A DNA stretch of 21,812 nucleotides, taken from XYA12-FULL-58-9 sp001798605 (lineage in GTDB: Bacteria; Myxococcota; XYA12-FULL-58-9). Under the pieces are notes generated by a model. It saw only the letters and a list, made by a program, of their open reading frames with translations, was not told where the DNA came from and did no database searches. The stretch spans positions 1-21,812 of the forward strand of contig DAINMX010000090.1 in assembly GCA_036736205.1 (NCBI GenBank). Direction: 5' to 3'. Position numbers and translations under genes: made by a program. Of the stretch, positions 1 through 7,889 are shown piece after piece. Positions within the stretch are counted from its first letter, which is position 1. The number at the start of each line of letters is the position of its first letter.

Positions 1-34
1 CGGTCTCAGCCCTTTGGCGGTCTCAGCCCTTTGT
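1..34. repeat. 17-bp tandem direct duplication at the 3' end of a glycosyltransferase gene
   Basis: The unit cggtctcagccctttgg (1-17) is followed at once by the same unit (18-34), differing only in the last base. The repeat covers the end of the leftward glycosyltransferase gene. Because 17 is not a multiple of three, the two copies are read in different frames. The upstream copy is read through as Lys-Gly-Leu-Arg-Pro, and the downstream copy supplies the TGA stop at 6-8. More copies could lie beyond the left edge. Confidence 0.85.
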
Positions 35-2366
35 GGGTGGCGATTTTTTTGGCGCGAGCGATGATGGTCGCGGCACGCGCATCAAAGTCGAAGGAATCTT
101 GGACGCACTGACGGGCTGCATCGCCATGGTGCCGCCGCAAGTCATCGTCGGCCAAGAGTCTTCGAACGATGCTGCCCAATTGCTCTGCGGTCTCGTAGGT
201 GAAGACGCTGTCACCAAAGATCTCGTCGACACCGGCAATGGGGTCTGTGACGATGCAGGTTCCACAGGCCGCCGCGTCGAAGAGGCGGTTTGAGATGAAG
301 CCATTTCGGCGCATGTCATCCCAGTGGTCGTTCAGCAGAACTTTGCAACCACTGTAGTAACGACGCAGCTCCTCGTTGAGGACGTGGGAATTTTTGACAA
401 CGCCGTCGGGAAGAAGGCCTGACCAGTTTGCGCCATAAACGCTGAGCGGAAGCCCAGCCGAAAGGGCGTCGAAGATGATCGGACGGTACGCGAATCGGGA
501 GTTGCCGACGAACAACACGTCATGAGCTTTGGTGCCGGGTTGTTCGTCACGGTAGAAGCGACTGGGATCATAAGCTTGCAGCAGCGTTTCGGCGCGGCCC
601 CCCAGCTTGCCGTTTCCAAGCTCCCGCGCCCGCGATTGGGAGGCCACGAAGACGTGATCGAACTGCAGAAACTCGCCCAGCTTGATCCCTTCGGGGTGAC
701 TGATGTGCCACATGATATTGATGTGGGCAGGATTGGGGATATAGCGTTTGACTCCCCGCAAGGCGATGACCACATCGTCGGCCAGGCTCTCCGGTCGGTA
801 CCACTGTGGCAGGATATCAACGCGCGCCGCTTGCCCGCGTTCGATGAGACACCGTTGCAGGGCCTTGGCAAAGTGATAGTCCCCCCATGATTGTGCGGCT
901 CTCTCGGACGGCGCGGCCACCTTAATGGCAAACTGGAATCGATGTTCGACAAACTCGACAAGGGCATCGCGCAGTTGCCGAATGGGTGTCTGAGTTTTCG
1001 AAGCTGTCGGGGACCACCGAAGAGTGTAGTTGTCGTTTCTCGACGGGTTGTGACCTGTTGTCGGGTTGTGACCTGTTGGCGGGAAGGATGCGGTGAGCAG
1101 AGTCGGACGCTTGTTGCTCGCACTGTCCAAATCAAATTGGCCTGTGGTATCGACGAGCACGTGTAGACCACAGCAATCCACTTTGCCGTTCTCGTCGGGC
1201 AACAATCGTCGTATTTCACAGTCCGAGCTACTGGAAAGTAGCGCCTTCAGGTCGCGGTGGGTGTTGCTTGCGATGATTCCCAAGGTGAGCGGTTGGTCTT
1301 CCCACAGGCATCGGCCATGGAGGCGATCGCGAAGGAGAGTTTTTCGCAGGGAGAAACTCAGATCAGAGTTGAACAGCGGCTTCGGTGGGCTGCGCCGATT
1401 GACACCACCTCCATCAGGGTTGTCACCGTCGTTAGAGTGGTCACCGTCGTTTGTCTCCGTGCAGAGCTTCGCTGTCACATCATGGAGGCACACGGCATCA
1501 AGACCGAGGTCGAGCCGATAACGCAGACTCAAATCGACTCCGGTGAGAGCCGCAGCGCAACTCGTCTCAAAACCGCCGAGCTTGAAGAAATCCTCGCGCC
1601 GGCACAAAAGCACCCACCGATCGAGGGCGGCCACAAGCTCGGTGCCTTTGCCGACGGCTTCGACCGTCACGACTGAGGCGAGATCCTGTGGTGTGAACCG
1701 TTGAGAGCGGAGATCCTCGTAAAACTTCATACCGGCGGTCAGCGCAGTGCCATCGGGTCGAATCACCCGTGTGGACACGAGACCGATTTTGGGATTGCCC
1801 AACACCTGAAGCATTTGTTCGATAGCGCCTGGCGTGATCTCCACGCCACCGTGGATGAACAGGATGTACTCTGTTTGACAATTCTTTGCGGCGCGGTTGG
1901 CACCAAGGGCGAATCCATCATCCCCGCTCACCGAGACAAACGGCAAGGCGAGTGCTGGGCCGCATTTCATTCCCCACACAACGAGGGTGCACTGGGAAAC
2001 CGCTACAGAACAATGCGGCGGAGGGTTTGTTCTGTTCTGTTCGTTGGCTCGTGATCGCCAGGCATTGAGGAGTCGTTGGTCTGTGCTAGAGGACCGGCCT
2101 GGTGTCTTTCGCGCTATCGGTGCGGATGCAGCCAGACGCTGCAACAGGCGGTCAGGCTTTTCGAGCCAAGCGCGAACGCGGCCATTGCGCATTGCTGCCC
2201 CCACTCGATTGCTCAGTCGTTGCACGACATCGCCGCGGAATCTGCGGACTCTAACCTGACGTTTCGCAAATTCGTGTTTCTGGCTCTGGTGGCGGGTCTC
2301 GAAGCGCTGGATGACTGTCTTCCAGTCCACAGGCAGATCGGCTTCGAAATCGGATCTCTTTGCCAT
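6..2366 (-). CDS. Two-domain glycosyltransferase: degenerate GT2-like N-terminal half, GT4/Glyco_trans_1-like C-terminal half
   Basis: This 786-aa protein probably transfers a sugar during surface polysaccharide assembly on the cytoplasmic side. Residues about 150-300 resemble a GT2 fold (GFALGANRAAKN, then EYILFIHGGVEITPG, then TGVDLSLRYRLDLGL). The usual N-terminal VxVIIPxYN strand is not evident, and the DxD-type acidic position is replaced by His-Gly-Gly (172-174), so this half is probably inactive. Residues about 480-775 look like a CgeB/Glyco_trans_1_2-type GT-B domain: HVFVASQSRA, AYDPSRFY, DVLFVGNSR, SNRLFDAAACGT, IVTDPIAGVDEIFG. The linker, about 305-460, is low in complexity and carries two 18-bp tandem duplications. 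The start is ATG at 2364-2366, with no clear Shine-Dalgarno. It is the last gene seen of a leftward series (50-nt gap after the preceding GT gene). The stop lies in a 17-bp duplication. The family call is firm for the C-terminal half; donor and acceptor are unknown. Confidence 0.85.
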   Translation of the reverse strand: MAKRSDFEADLPVDWKTVIQRFETRHQSQKHEFAKRQVRVRRFRGDVVQRLSNRVGAAMRNGRVRAWLEKPDRLLQRLAASAPIARKTPGRSSSTDQRLLNAWRSRANEQNRTNPPPHCSVAVSQCTLVVWGMKCGPALALPFVSVSGDDGFALGANRAAKNCQTEYILFIHGGVEITPGAIEQMLQVLGNPKIGLVSTRVIRPDGTALTAGMKFYEDLRSQRFTPQDLASVVTVEAVGKGTELVAALDRWVLLCRREDFFKLGGFETSCAAALTGVDLSLRYRLDLGLDAVCLHDVTAKLCTETNDGDHSNDGDNPDGGGVNRRSPPKPLFNSDLSFSLRKTLLRDRLHGRCLWEDQPLTLGIIASNTHRDLKALLSSSSDCEIRRLLPDENGKVDCCGLHVLVDTTGQFDLDSASNKRPTLLTASFPPTGHNPTTGHNPSRNDNYTLRWSPTASKTQTPIRQLRDALVEFVEHRFQFAIKVAAPSERAAQSWGDYHFAKALQRCLIERGQAARVDILPQWYRPESLADDVVIALRGVKRYIPNPAHINIMWHISHPEGIKLGEFLQFDHVFVASQSRARELGNGKLGGRAETLLQAYDPSRFYRDEQPGTKAHDVLFVGNSRFAYRPIIFDALSAGLPLSVYGANWSGLLPDGVVKNSHVLNEELRRYYSGCKVLLNDHWDDMRRNGFISNRLFDAAACGTCIVTDPIAGVDEIFGDSVFTYETAEQLGSIVRRLLADDDLRRHHGDAARQCVQDSFDFDARAATIIARAKKIATHKGLRPPKG
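1044..1079. repeat. Two tandem 18-bp copies inside the glycosyltransferase linker
   Basis: The unit cgggttgtgacctgttgt (1044-1061) is repeated at 1062-1079 with the last base changed. The period is six codons, so the reading frame is kept. In the protein it gives consecutive TGHNPT-like hexapeptides in the linker between the two glycosyltransferase halves. Confidence 0.85.
1419..1454. repeat. Second pair of imperfect 18-bp in-frame tandem copies in the same gene
   Basis: gttgtcaccgtcgttaga (1419-1436) is followed by gtggtcaccgtcgtttgt (1437-1454), sharing a gtcaccgtcgtt core. On the coding strand this gives a repeated Asn-Asp-Gly-Asp motif just after the GT2-like half. The period matches the repeat at 1044-1079, but the sequence does not. 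Confidence 0.75.
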
Positions 2367-2416
2367 GCGGTGATGTGTAAGAATCGCCGTCAGAAGTCAA
2401 TCCCGCAACATCGTCG

Positions 2417-4846
2417 CTACGAAACCGTCGTTGCGCTCGAGGTTTCTGCTGCCCGCTGATAAATGCGAAGATATGCAGTGTACATCTCGGCGACTGTTGG
2501 TTGCGCTGCGGCGAGCGCTTCGCGACGACGAGCGTCGTAGTCGTCGGGATCTTCTGCTATGGCATGCAGCTTCTCGAGCCAGAGCTCTGGGCTGTAGGGA
2601 TCCAGCAGCCAACCACCGCCGTATTTTGTTATTCTGTCTCGCACTGCGCCAAAGTCGGCACCAAGCACTGGCAGACCCATGGCCCAAGACTCTGTCAACG
2701 CATGGCAGAAGGTCTCCGGACAGATTGACGGAACGATCGTGAGGGCGGGACCGATCTTGCGTACCTTGTCTGCGAGATCAGACTGGGAATAGCGTCCGTG
2801 CAAGACAGCGTTACCCGCGCTGTCCTCGAAGCCGCTGGGCCAGACGCCGAGGACGTGCAGTTCCAGGCGGTGTTCACCATCGCGTTCGAGGATGGACTGT
2901 AACAGGCCCGTGCCCTTTGGGAAGTTGAGGGCACCAAGGACGATGGCTCGCAAGGGCTCGTTTGGTACCGGTGGCCGAGCAACATCAGGCAGGTGACCGA
3001 GGTCGCGGCCGTGCTCAATGACAGAAAACTCGCGGTCGTGGGCAAACGCAAAGTGTTTGGCAATCGTGTCGCGGGTGTGCTGGCTGGTGGTGACGTACGC
3101 ACTTGCACGGCGAAGGGCAGACTCGACGCGTCGGCGCCAAACGTGAACCCAAGCGTTTTTGAGCGGCGGTATCTCCAAGATCCAGCCTCGGTTGACAGAG
3201 CATCCACGTGGTCCATCGTTGCAATCGCCGCCGCAGTATCGGCCACGGTCATCAATGAGCTGGGTGTTTGGACAGACAGAGTAGAAATCATGAAAGGACA
3301 CCACCGTTGGCACATCCAACACACTACAGAGGTGGAGTATTTCCGGGGCGTTTCCGAGAAAATGTCGGGCGTGCACGAGTCCGACACTGTGCTTGGTGAG
3401 GATCTCGACGAGAAAACGCGCACGGTCATGTGCCAGCGGCTGGTGGATGTACCATTCCGTTTCGAGCTCGCGTTCTTCGAGTGGTTTGATATCCCCATTG
3501 ACCACCTCGTTGAGAGTCCAGGTCCTTCGTCCGGTGGTGAGGAGAAGCACATGGAAATCAGCTTCGGCGGCTCGTGCGAGATCAAAAGAGGTGAGACGTG
3601 TGCCTCCGCGTCCGTCGTGGAGGATGTATAAAAGAGTAGGCCGGCCCCCTTTGGTTTGGCGGTGTTGTGGCAGAGTCTTGAGAAATGCCCGCAATTCGGC
3701 CAAGGGGTCGTTTTGCAGCCATTCTTGAATTTGTGGTTTGTAACTTGGGTGCAGCGTCTCAAGGGTCTTCTTCCCTACCTCGAGGGCTTTGCCCTTCCCC
3801 TCGCCAAACGACGCGCTGCGCTTGTGATAGACGAAACAACCATCATCGATGAGATTGACTCGCCCGGCCGCGGCGGCACGCATCGAAAAGTCGTTCTCCT
3901 CGCCGTGCCCTTGCGGGAAGTGTTCTTCATCGAAGACACCGATTTCGTCGAAGAGGTCGCGGCGGATGTAGAGGCAAAACCCGTTGCCCGTGGGGGTCAC
4001 CGTGAGCTGCCTCTCGGAGACAAAAGCCAACAGCTCCCCCATTTCTTCGACAGACAAATCCAAGGGGATTGGGTTGTTTACGTTCTGTTGCGGTATCGAG
4101 AAGGCACCCGCAGCGTTTGAGAGCGGAGTCACGGTTCCGGCGTCATCGCGGCTGTATGCGCTCTGTTGCAACTTGGAAACCCATCCACGAGTCACTTTCG
4201 TGTCGCTGTTGAGTAGGATGACGTCATTCTGGGTCATGCCAATGCCGCGGTTGATGGTTCGCGTGTAACCCATATTCGCGGGGTTCTGGACTGCGGTGAT
4301 GAACGAATGGTCGTCATCGTATTGGTGAAGCAACGGCCAGATGTTGGTATCGGTGCTGCCGTCGTCAATGAGCAAAATGCGAGAGCCGCGCTCGTGGTGT
4401 CTGACCACGCTTTCGAGGCAGGCGCGAACATCGTCGTGTGCGTTGTAGACCGGTATGACGACTGTCACGCTGCGCTGTTGTTGGATGGGGTTATTTGCCA
4501 AGCCGATGCCTTGCCAGGGCCTCGTGCTTGCATGCGATCGGCGTCCCGTTGGCGATCGTTGCAGTTTTCGGATCTGTTCGAGGGTGCGATTCAAATGCAC
4601 TGCGACATGTGACGACCGGCGCCTGCGCAGACGATAGAGAAGGTCGCCGATGGCGTTGCCGATTCGCAACCTGCGTGACTTCACGACCGTCGTTGCGTGG
4701 TCCGCGACCTGTTGCAGAATGTCGTCCCGTATCCCAAGCTCACGTTTCAGATCCTCGACCTCACGCGCGAGAGCGTCCAAACGAACCTCATTCTCGGCGG
4801 ATTCGGACAAGCTCTCTTGAGGGGGTGTGGAAGAGTGTCGGGACAT
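2417..4846 (-). CDS. Bifunctional GT2 + GT4 glycosyltransferase
   Basis: From ATG at 4844-4846 this is 809 aa. An in-frame TTG at 4883-4885 would add 13 residues; neither start has a clear Shine-Dalgarno. Numbered from the TTG, residues 30-65 form a charged, probably coiled-coil helix. Residues 138-360 are a complete GT2 domain: VTVVIPVYNA, DDGSTD (174-179), NSDTKV (226-231, the DxD-type metal-binding site) and GEENDFSMR (328-336). Residues 415-805 are a GT-B/GT4 domain with VVSFHDFYSVCPN, a cluster of Cys (539-562) common in this family, and the EX7E motif in PETFCHALTE (E724, E732). Such fusions add two sugars in succession or work on one acceptor in cell-envelope glycan synthesis. The methyltransferase lies 66 nt upstream and the other two-domain GT 50 nt downstream, so an operon is likely. 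Unlike the downstream GT, both active-site signatures are intact. Confidence 0.9.
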   Translation of the reverse strand: MSRHSSTPPQESLSESAENEVRLDALAREVEDLKRELGIRDDILQQVADHATTVVKSRRLRIGNAIGDLLYRLRRRRSSHVAVHLNRTLEQIRKLQRSPTGRRSHASTRPWQGIGLANNPIQQQRSVTVVIPVYNAHDDVRACLESVVRHHERGSRILLIDDGSTDTNIWPLLHQYDDDHSFITAVQNPANMGYTRTINRGIGMTQNDVILLNSDTKVTRGWVSKLQQSAYSRDDAGTVTPLSNAAGAFSIPQQNVNNPIPLDLSVEEMGELLAFVSERQLTVTPTGNGFCLYIRRDLFDEIGVFDEEHFPQGHGEENDFSMRAAAAGRVNLIDDGCFVYHKRSASFGEGKGKALEVGKKTLETLHPSYKPQIQEWLQNDPLAELRAFLKTLPQHRQTKGGRPTLLYILHDGRGGTRLTSFDLARAAEADFHVLLLTTGRRTWTLNEVVNGDIKPLEERELETEWYIHQPLAHDRARFLVEILTKHSVGLVHARHFLGNAPEILHLCSVLDVPTVVSFHDFYSVCPNTQLIDDRGRYCGGDCNDGPRGCSVNRGWILEIPPLKNAWVHVWRRRVESALRRASAYVTTSQHTRDTIAKHFAFAHDREFSVIEHGRDLGHLPDVARPPVPNEPLRAIVLGALNFPKGTGLLQSILERDGEHRLELHVLGVWPSGFEDSAGNAVLHGRYSQSDLADKVRKIGPALTIVPSICPETFCHALTESWAMGLPVLGADFGAVRDRITKYGGGWLLDPYSPELWLEKLHAIAEDPDDYDARRREALAAAQPTVAEMYTAYLRIYQRAAETSSATTVS

Positions 4847-4912
4847 GGGGATGAGGGCAATACGAGATGGAAATCCAGGTGTCAAGCGGGTGACAATGTC
4901 GCTCGGTCATCG

Positions 4913-5731
4913 TCAGGCAATGGGTTTTGCCGTGTCGCCGTGGATTGAGCTCAACTTCACCAACAGCTTGAGGCGATCACGTTCGGCGAGCTCGAGCAGG
5001 TTTCGTTGGCGATCGGTTGTCTCGCACAGCTCCCGAACAATCTTCCCATAGGGTTGTTGTTCGTCCTTGCTTGGAATGATGATGCCGAGGCCATGCAAGA
5101 TGGGTATCACGTAGAATCTGTATTGTTTGCCATGGTCTGAGACAAAACTCTCTGCGGCTGTGCGCACGCCATTGCTGTTGCCGCCTGCGCAAAGAGCCTG
5201 GGCCAGATGCTGGTTCATACCCCCATGGTCGACGAGCTCATCCTTGTCGAGGTCTAAGCCAAGTCGCGCCCAGAGATTGCGGTGGTCGGGAGGGATATTG
5301 CTGGGCTGGTAATACATGTCGCGGCGACCATAGGGCCAACAGACGTCGTGAAGGAGAAAGAGCGGGCCATGGGACGAGGCAGATGAGGCAGCCTTGTTCG
5401 ATGTCACGTCATGGATGATCTCCAGCTCTTTGCGCACCGTGTAGAAGTTGTGGTCCCCATCAATGAGGTACGCATCGCACGGCTCGATGTCAGGCAATAC
5501 ATTGATACTGAGAGCTTCGTGAAACTTACCTACTGTTGCGAGCTCTGGTTCGAGCTCGACGTACCCAGGGGGACGGAACGGGTCGACGATGTGGCATCGA
5601 GCGTCATGGGTACGGCAATACTCGATGAGCTTGCGCGTACCGGCACCACTTTGGGAGCCAATCTCCATGACGCGATGAGCGCCGATTGCCTCGAAAAGGG
5701 GGAGAGTAACGGTTTTCCAGAATCTGTGCAT
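4913..5731 (-). CDS. Class I SAM-dependent methyltransferase (Methyltransf_24-like)
   Basis: From ATG at 5729-5731 this is 272 aa; an in-frame TTG at 5744-5746 would add five residues. EIGSQSGAGT (23-32) fits SAM-binding motif I of a Rossmann-fold methyltransferase. An Asp at residue 50 after the second strand and DGDHNFYTV (91-99) with LHDVCWPYGRRDMYY (127-141) match the small family often found in glycan gene clusters and annotated as Methyltransf_24 or cephalosporin-hydroxylase-like. The C-terminus (about 235-260) is a charged helix. It is first in the leftward glycosyltransferase series and diverges from the ABC exporter, so methylation of a polysaccharide sugar or chain end is a reasonable inference. 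The true substrate is not visible. Confidence 0.8.
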   Translation of the reverse strand: MHRFWKTVTLPLFEAIGAHRVMEIGSQSGAGTRKLIEYCRTHDARCHIVDPFRPPGYVELEPELATVGKFHEALSINVLPDIEPCDAYLIDGDHNFYTVRKELEIIHDVTSNKAASSASSHGPLFLLHDVCWPYGRRDMYYQPSNIPPDHRNLWARLGLDLDKDELVDHGGMNQHLAQALCAGGNSNGVRTAAESFVSDHGKQYRFYVIPILHGLGIIIPSKDEQQPYGKIVRELCETTDRQRNLLELAERDRLKLLVKLSSIHGDTAKPIA

Positions 5732-5926
5732 GTCACGGTCTGCCAAAGGTTTTGAGGCTGGTGTAGAGGCGAAGAATGAAGTTCATACATGAGGTTTGCA
5801 AGAAATTCTACACTTCCAAGACACTCGGGAAGACCGTGCTTCGAGGCTCTCTAACCGAGCTTCTGCGTCGCGCTCAAGCAAACCGAGCTGTTGTGTTGCC
5901 CCAAAGCTGTGGTAAACCGTGTCGCC
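5732..5926. promoter_or_regulatory. Divergent intergenic region between the methyltransferase and ABC permease genes
   Basis: This 195-bp interval lies between two outward-facing transcription units of the polysaccharide locus, so it should hold both promoters. I could not find a convincing -35/-10 pair or a terminator in it. Part may be coding if the TTG starts at 5746 (leftward) or 5891 (rightward) are used. Confidence 0.4.
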
Positions 5927-6721
5927 ATGCGGTCCTCCGTCTCAACGTTGTGGCAGCGGCGCCATCTACTGAGTGTGTTGGTCAGTTCCCAGATCAAACG
6001 TCAGAACCGTGGCTCGTTGTTGGGATACCTCTGGTGGTTTTTGGACCCGCTGCTGATGACGGCGGTGTATTACGCTATCGTCGTCGTCTTGTTTACTCGT
6101 GGCAAGGGCAATCAGCCCTTTGTCTTGTTTCTCGTCATTGGACTTTTCTCCTTCAAAGCGTTCTCTGACTCCTTGGGGCAAGCCGTCGGTGCCATGCAGG
6201 CTCGAGCTGCAATCATCAAAGCCATCAGTTTCCCCAAAGCGGTGCTGCCCCTTGGAGGGGTGTTGGCGAACACGACGTACTTCGGATTTGGGTTGCTCGT
6301 CGTTATCTGCATTGCCTTGTTGTATGCGCCTCAATACGGGACCTGGCCTTCTCCTGCCTATCTCATGTTGCCTGTCGTTATTGCGGTGCAGATTGCATTC
6401 ACCGTCGGCGCGGCCCTCATCGTTTCGGTGCTTGGCGTGTGGTACACCGATGTCCGCAACATCATACGACACCTCCTACGACTGTGGTTTTATCTAAGTC
6501 CGGGTCTCTACAGTGTGTCGATGATCCCCGAGCGGTTCAGGGACCTTTACATGCTCAATCCGTTTGCGGGATTGTTCGAGAGCTATCGCGCAATCATTAT
6601 GCGTGGCGAGTTGCCATCGGCGCAGCATTTGGGAACTGCGTCGGCGATAGCGGTGGCGTCATTGCTTGCTGGATTCACCATTTTTTGGCGCGTTGAAGGA
6701 CGGATCGTGCAGAAGTTATGA
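5927..6721 (+). CDS. ABC-2 type polysaccharide export permease (Wzm/KpsM/TagG family)
   Basis: The product is an inner-membrane permease that exports lipid-linked or capsular polysaccharide with the ATPase encoded next. From ATG at 5927 it has 264 aa, typical of Wzm/TagG proteins; TTG at 5891 would add 12 residues. Six hydrophobic spans are visible. The N-terminal amphipathic segment QIKRQNRGSLLGYLWWFLDPLL is the family hallmark, and the C-terminal half carries WYTDVRNII, FYLSPGLYS and MLNPFAGLFESYR. The stop TGA (6719-6721) overlaps the ATG of the ATPase gene (ATGA), which indicates translational coupling. Confidence 0.93.
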   Translation: MRSSVSTLWQRRHLLSVLVSSQIKRQNRGSLLGYLWWFLDPLLMTAVYYAIVVVLFTRGKGNQPFVLFLVIGLFSFKAFSDSLGQAVGAMQARAAIIKAISFPKAVLPLGGVLANTTYFGFGLLVVICIALLYAPQYGTWPSPAYLMLPVVIAVQIAFTVGAALIVSVLGVWYTDVRNIIRHLLRLWFYLSPGLYSVSMIPERFRDLYMLNPFAGLFESYRAIIMRGELPSAQHLGTASAIAVASLLAGFTIFWRVEGRIVQKL

Positions 6722-7452
6722 AGCCGGGAAACGTCATTGAGGTCCGGGATTTGTCGATGTGTTACCGGACATTCAAGTCCAAGCGTCGGACTTTGCGAGA
6801 GTCGGCCTTTCGCACGTTGTTCCGCCGTGACGAATCTGTGGAGGTACGTGCCCTTGATGGCGTCACATTCAATCTCGGTCGCGGTGATGGTCTAGGTATC
6901 ATTGGCAACAACGGTGCCGGCAAGTCGACTCTGTGTCTCATCCTTTCCCGCATCATGGAGCCGACCGGTGGTGTCCTCGAAGTGTCGGGCTGCGTTTCCG
7001 CGTTATTGGCGCTCGGTGCTGGGTTTGACACCGATCTCACAGGGCAGGACAACATCACTCTCAACGCGGTGTATATGGGATATCAACTCGATGAGGTGAG
7101 AGAGAAATACGATGACATCGTTGCCTTTTCGGGACTTGGTGACGCGATTCGTATGCCTGTTCGCACCTACTCATCGGGCATGCGAGCGCGCCTGGCCTTC
7201 AGTATCGCCCAGTCGATTCAGCCGGAAATTCTGATCATCGATGAGCTCATGGGAGTCGGTGATCGCAGTTTCATGGAAAAGAGCACTGCCCGCATGCACG
7301 AGATGGTCGACCAATGCGAGGCGTTGGTTGTGGTGTCCCACCACATGGAGACCATTCGCTCCTTGTGCAAGCGCGTCATTTGGTTGGAGAAGGGCAAACT
7401 GATCGCCGAAGGCCCCGCCGACGAAGTCATCGCTCAATATGAGTCGAAGTAA
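6718..7452 (+). CDS. ABC transporter ATPase for polysaccharide export (Wzt/KpsT/TagH family)
   Basis: This 244-aa protein powers the preceding permease. Walker A GNNGAGKST is at 63-71, the family-specific LGAGFDTDLTGQDN stretch at about 99-112, the ABC signature YSSGM at 151-155, Walker B ILIIDE at 171-176 and the H-loop His at 208 (VVSHH). It ends soon after the nucleotide-binding domain, so it lacks the C-terminal carbohydrate-binding extension of long Wzt proteins. In known systems that extension reads modifications at the chain end. Here it is more like KpsT/TagH, although a methyltransferase is encoded nearby. The start ATG overlaps the permease stop by 4 nt. All catalytic motifs are intact. 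Confidence 0.94.
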   Translation: MKPGNVIEVRDLSMCYRTFKSKRRTLRESAFRTLFRRDESVEVRALDGVTFNLGRGDGLGIIGNNGAGKSTLCLILSRIMEPTGGVLEVSGCVSALLALGAGFDTDLTGQDNITLNAVYMGYQLDEVREKYDDIVAFSGLGDAIRMPVRTYSSGMRARLAFSIAQSIQPEILIIDELMGVGDRSFMEKSTARMHEMVDQCEALVVVSHHMETIRSLCKRVIWLEKGKLIAEGPADEVIAQYESK

Positions 7453-7502
7453 GGTTTCTTTCCGAACGAGCTGCCCCGAACAACGAGGGCCATCCAGAGA
7501 CG

Positions 7503-7598
7503 CTGTTAAAAGGCCCAATTGAGGTGCTGTTAAAAGGGCCTATTGAGGTGATGTTAAAAGGTCCTATTTGTGATACTCTTAATGGGTCCTTATGGCCG
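7503..7598. repeat. Iteron-like 24-bp repeats upstream of a toxin-antitoxin operon
   Basis: Three direct copies with exact 24-bp spacing lie at 7503-7526, 7527-7550 and 7551-7574. They share the core gttaaaaggncc(a/t)att followed by gaggtg in the first two. A decayed fourth copy (cttaatgggtcctta) follows at 7575-7598 and runs into the ribosome-binding site of the antitoxin gene. The spacing, about 2.3 helical turns, and the position suggest an operator array for autoregulation by the antitoxin or toxin-antitoxin complex. A possible extended -10, TGTGATACT, lies at 7569-7577 in the junction of copies 3 and 4. The period is eight codons, so both strands stay open across the repeats, but I see no sign that they are translated. 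Confidence 0.75.
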
Positions 7599-7602
7599 GA
7601 GG
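7598..7602 (+). promoter_or_regulatory. Shine-Dalgarno site fixing the antitoxin start
   Basis: GGAGG lies 5 nt before ATG 7608-7610. It selects this start over upstream in-frame codons that would read through the iteron repeats. Confidence 0.8.
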
Positions 7603-7607
7603 CAACC

Positions 7608-7889
7608 ATGGCATCAACGAAGTTCAGCGAAGATGTTCATCCGATCACTGAACTGAAGACAAAGACCTCCACCCTTATTGACCACGTCAACCGTTCGCGA
7701 AGGCCCGTTCTTCTGACTCGGCGCGGTCGTGGAGTCGCGGTTTTGCTTGATCTGGACGAATACGAAAGCCTAGTGGACAGGGCAGCCTTCATTGATGCCG
7801 TGGATGTGGGGGCCAAGGCTGCTGCCAGGGGTGATTTGCATCCACAAGAAGAGGCCGAGAACATATTGCAGAGCTTCGGCGATGCCTAA
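7608..7889 (+). CDS. Phd/YefM-family antitoxin
   Basis: This 93-aa protein should neutralise the toxin encoded next and bind its own operator. It has the Phd/YefM fold pattern: an N-terminal DNA-binding part with ITELKTKTSTLIDHVNRSRRPVLLTRRGRGVAVLLDLDEYESL (residues about 13-55), then a short acidic helical toxin-binding tail. The start is set by GGAGG 5 nt upstream. Its 3' end overlaps the toxin start by 8 nt (7882-7889), as is usual for coupled TA genes. The 24-bp repeats just upstream are its likely operator. The pair sits between the polysaccharide ABC exporter and a GT2 gene, which looks like an insertion into that locus. Confidence 0.9.
   Translation: MASTKFSEDVHPITELKTKTSTLIDHVNRSRRPVLLTRRGRGVAVLLDLDEYESLVDRAAFIDAVDVGAKAAARGDLHPQEEAENILQSFGDA

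Noticed and set aside
332..1219. Long minus-strand frame (295 aa) overlapping the first glycosyltransferase
   Set aside because: It is a shadow in another frame of the same strand, with no recognisable domain and Arg/Ser/Pro-rich composition.
2695..3762. 355-aa minus-strand frame inside the GT2+GT4 gene
   Set aside because: Out-of-frame shadow; the in-frame protein has clear GT2 and GT4 motifs and this one has none.
5776..6168. 130-aa rightward frame overlapping the permease start
   Set aside because: Its second half is the permease gene in another frame. The first part has no domain and the permease motifs are intact.
7524..7607. N-terminal extension of the Phd antitoxin through the iterons
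   Set aside because: The extension only translates the repeat array, whereas GGAGG is ideally placed for the ATG at 7608.
7427..7609. 60-aa minus-strand frame made of IGPFNS repeats
   Set aside because: It is the translation of the 24-bp iterons on the other strand; no ribosome-binding site and no family.
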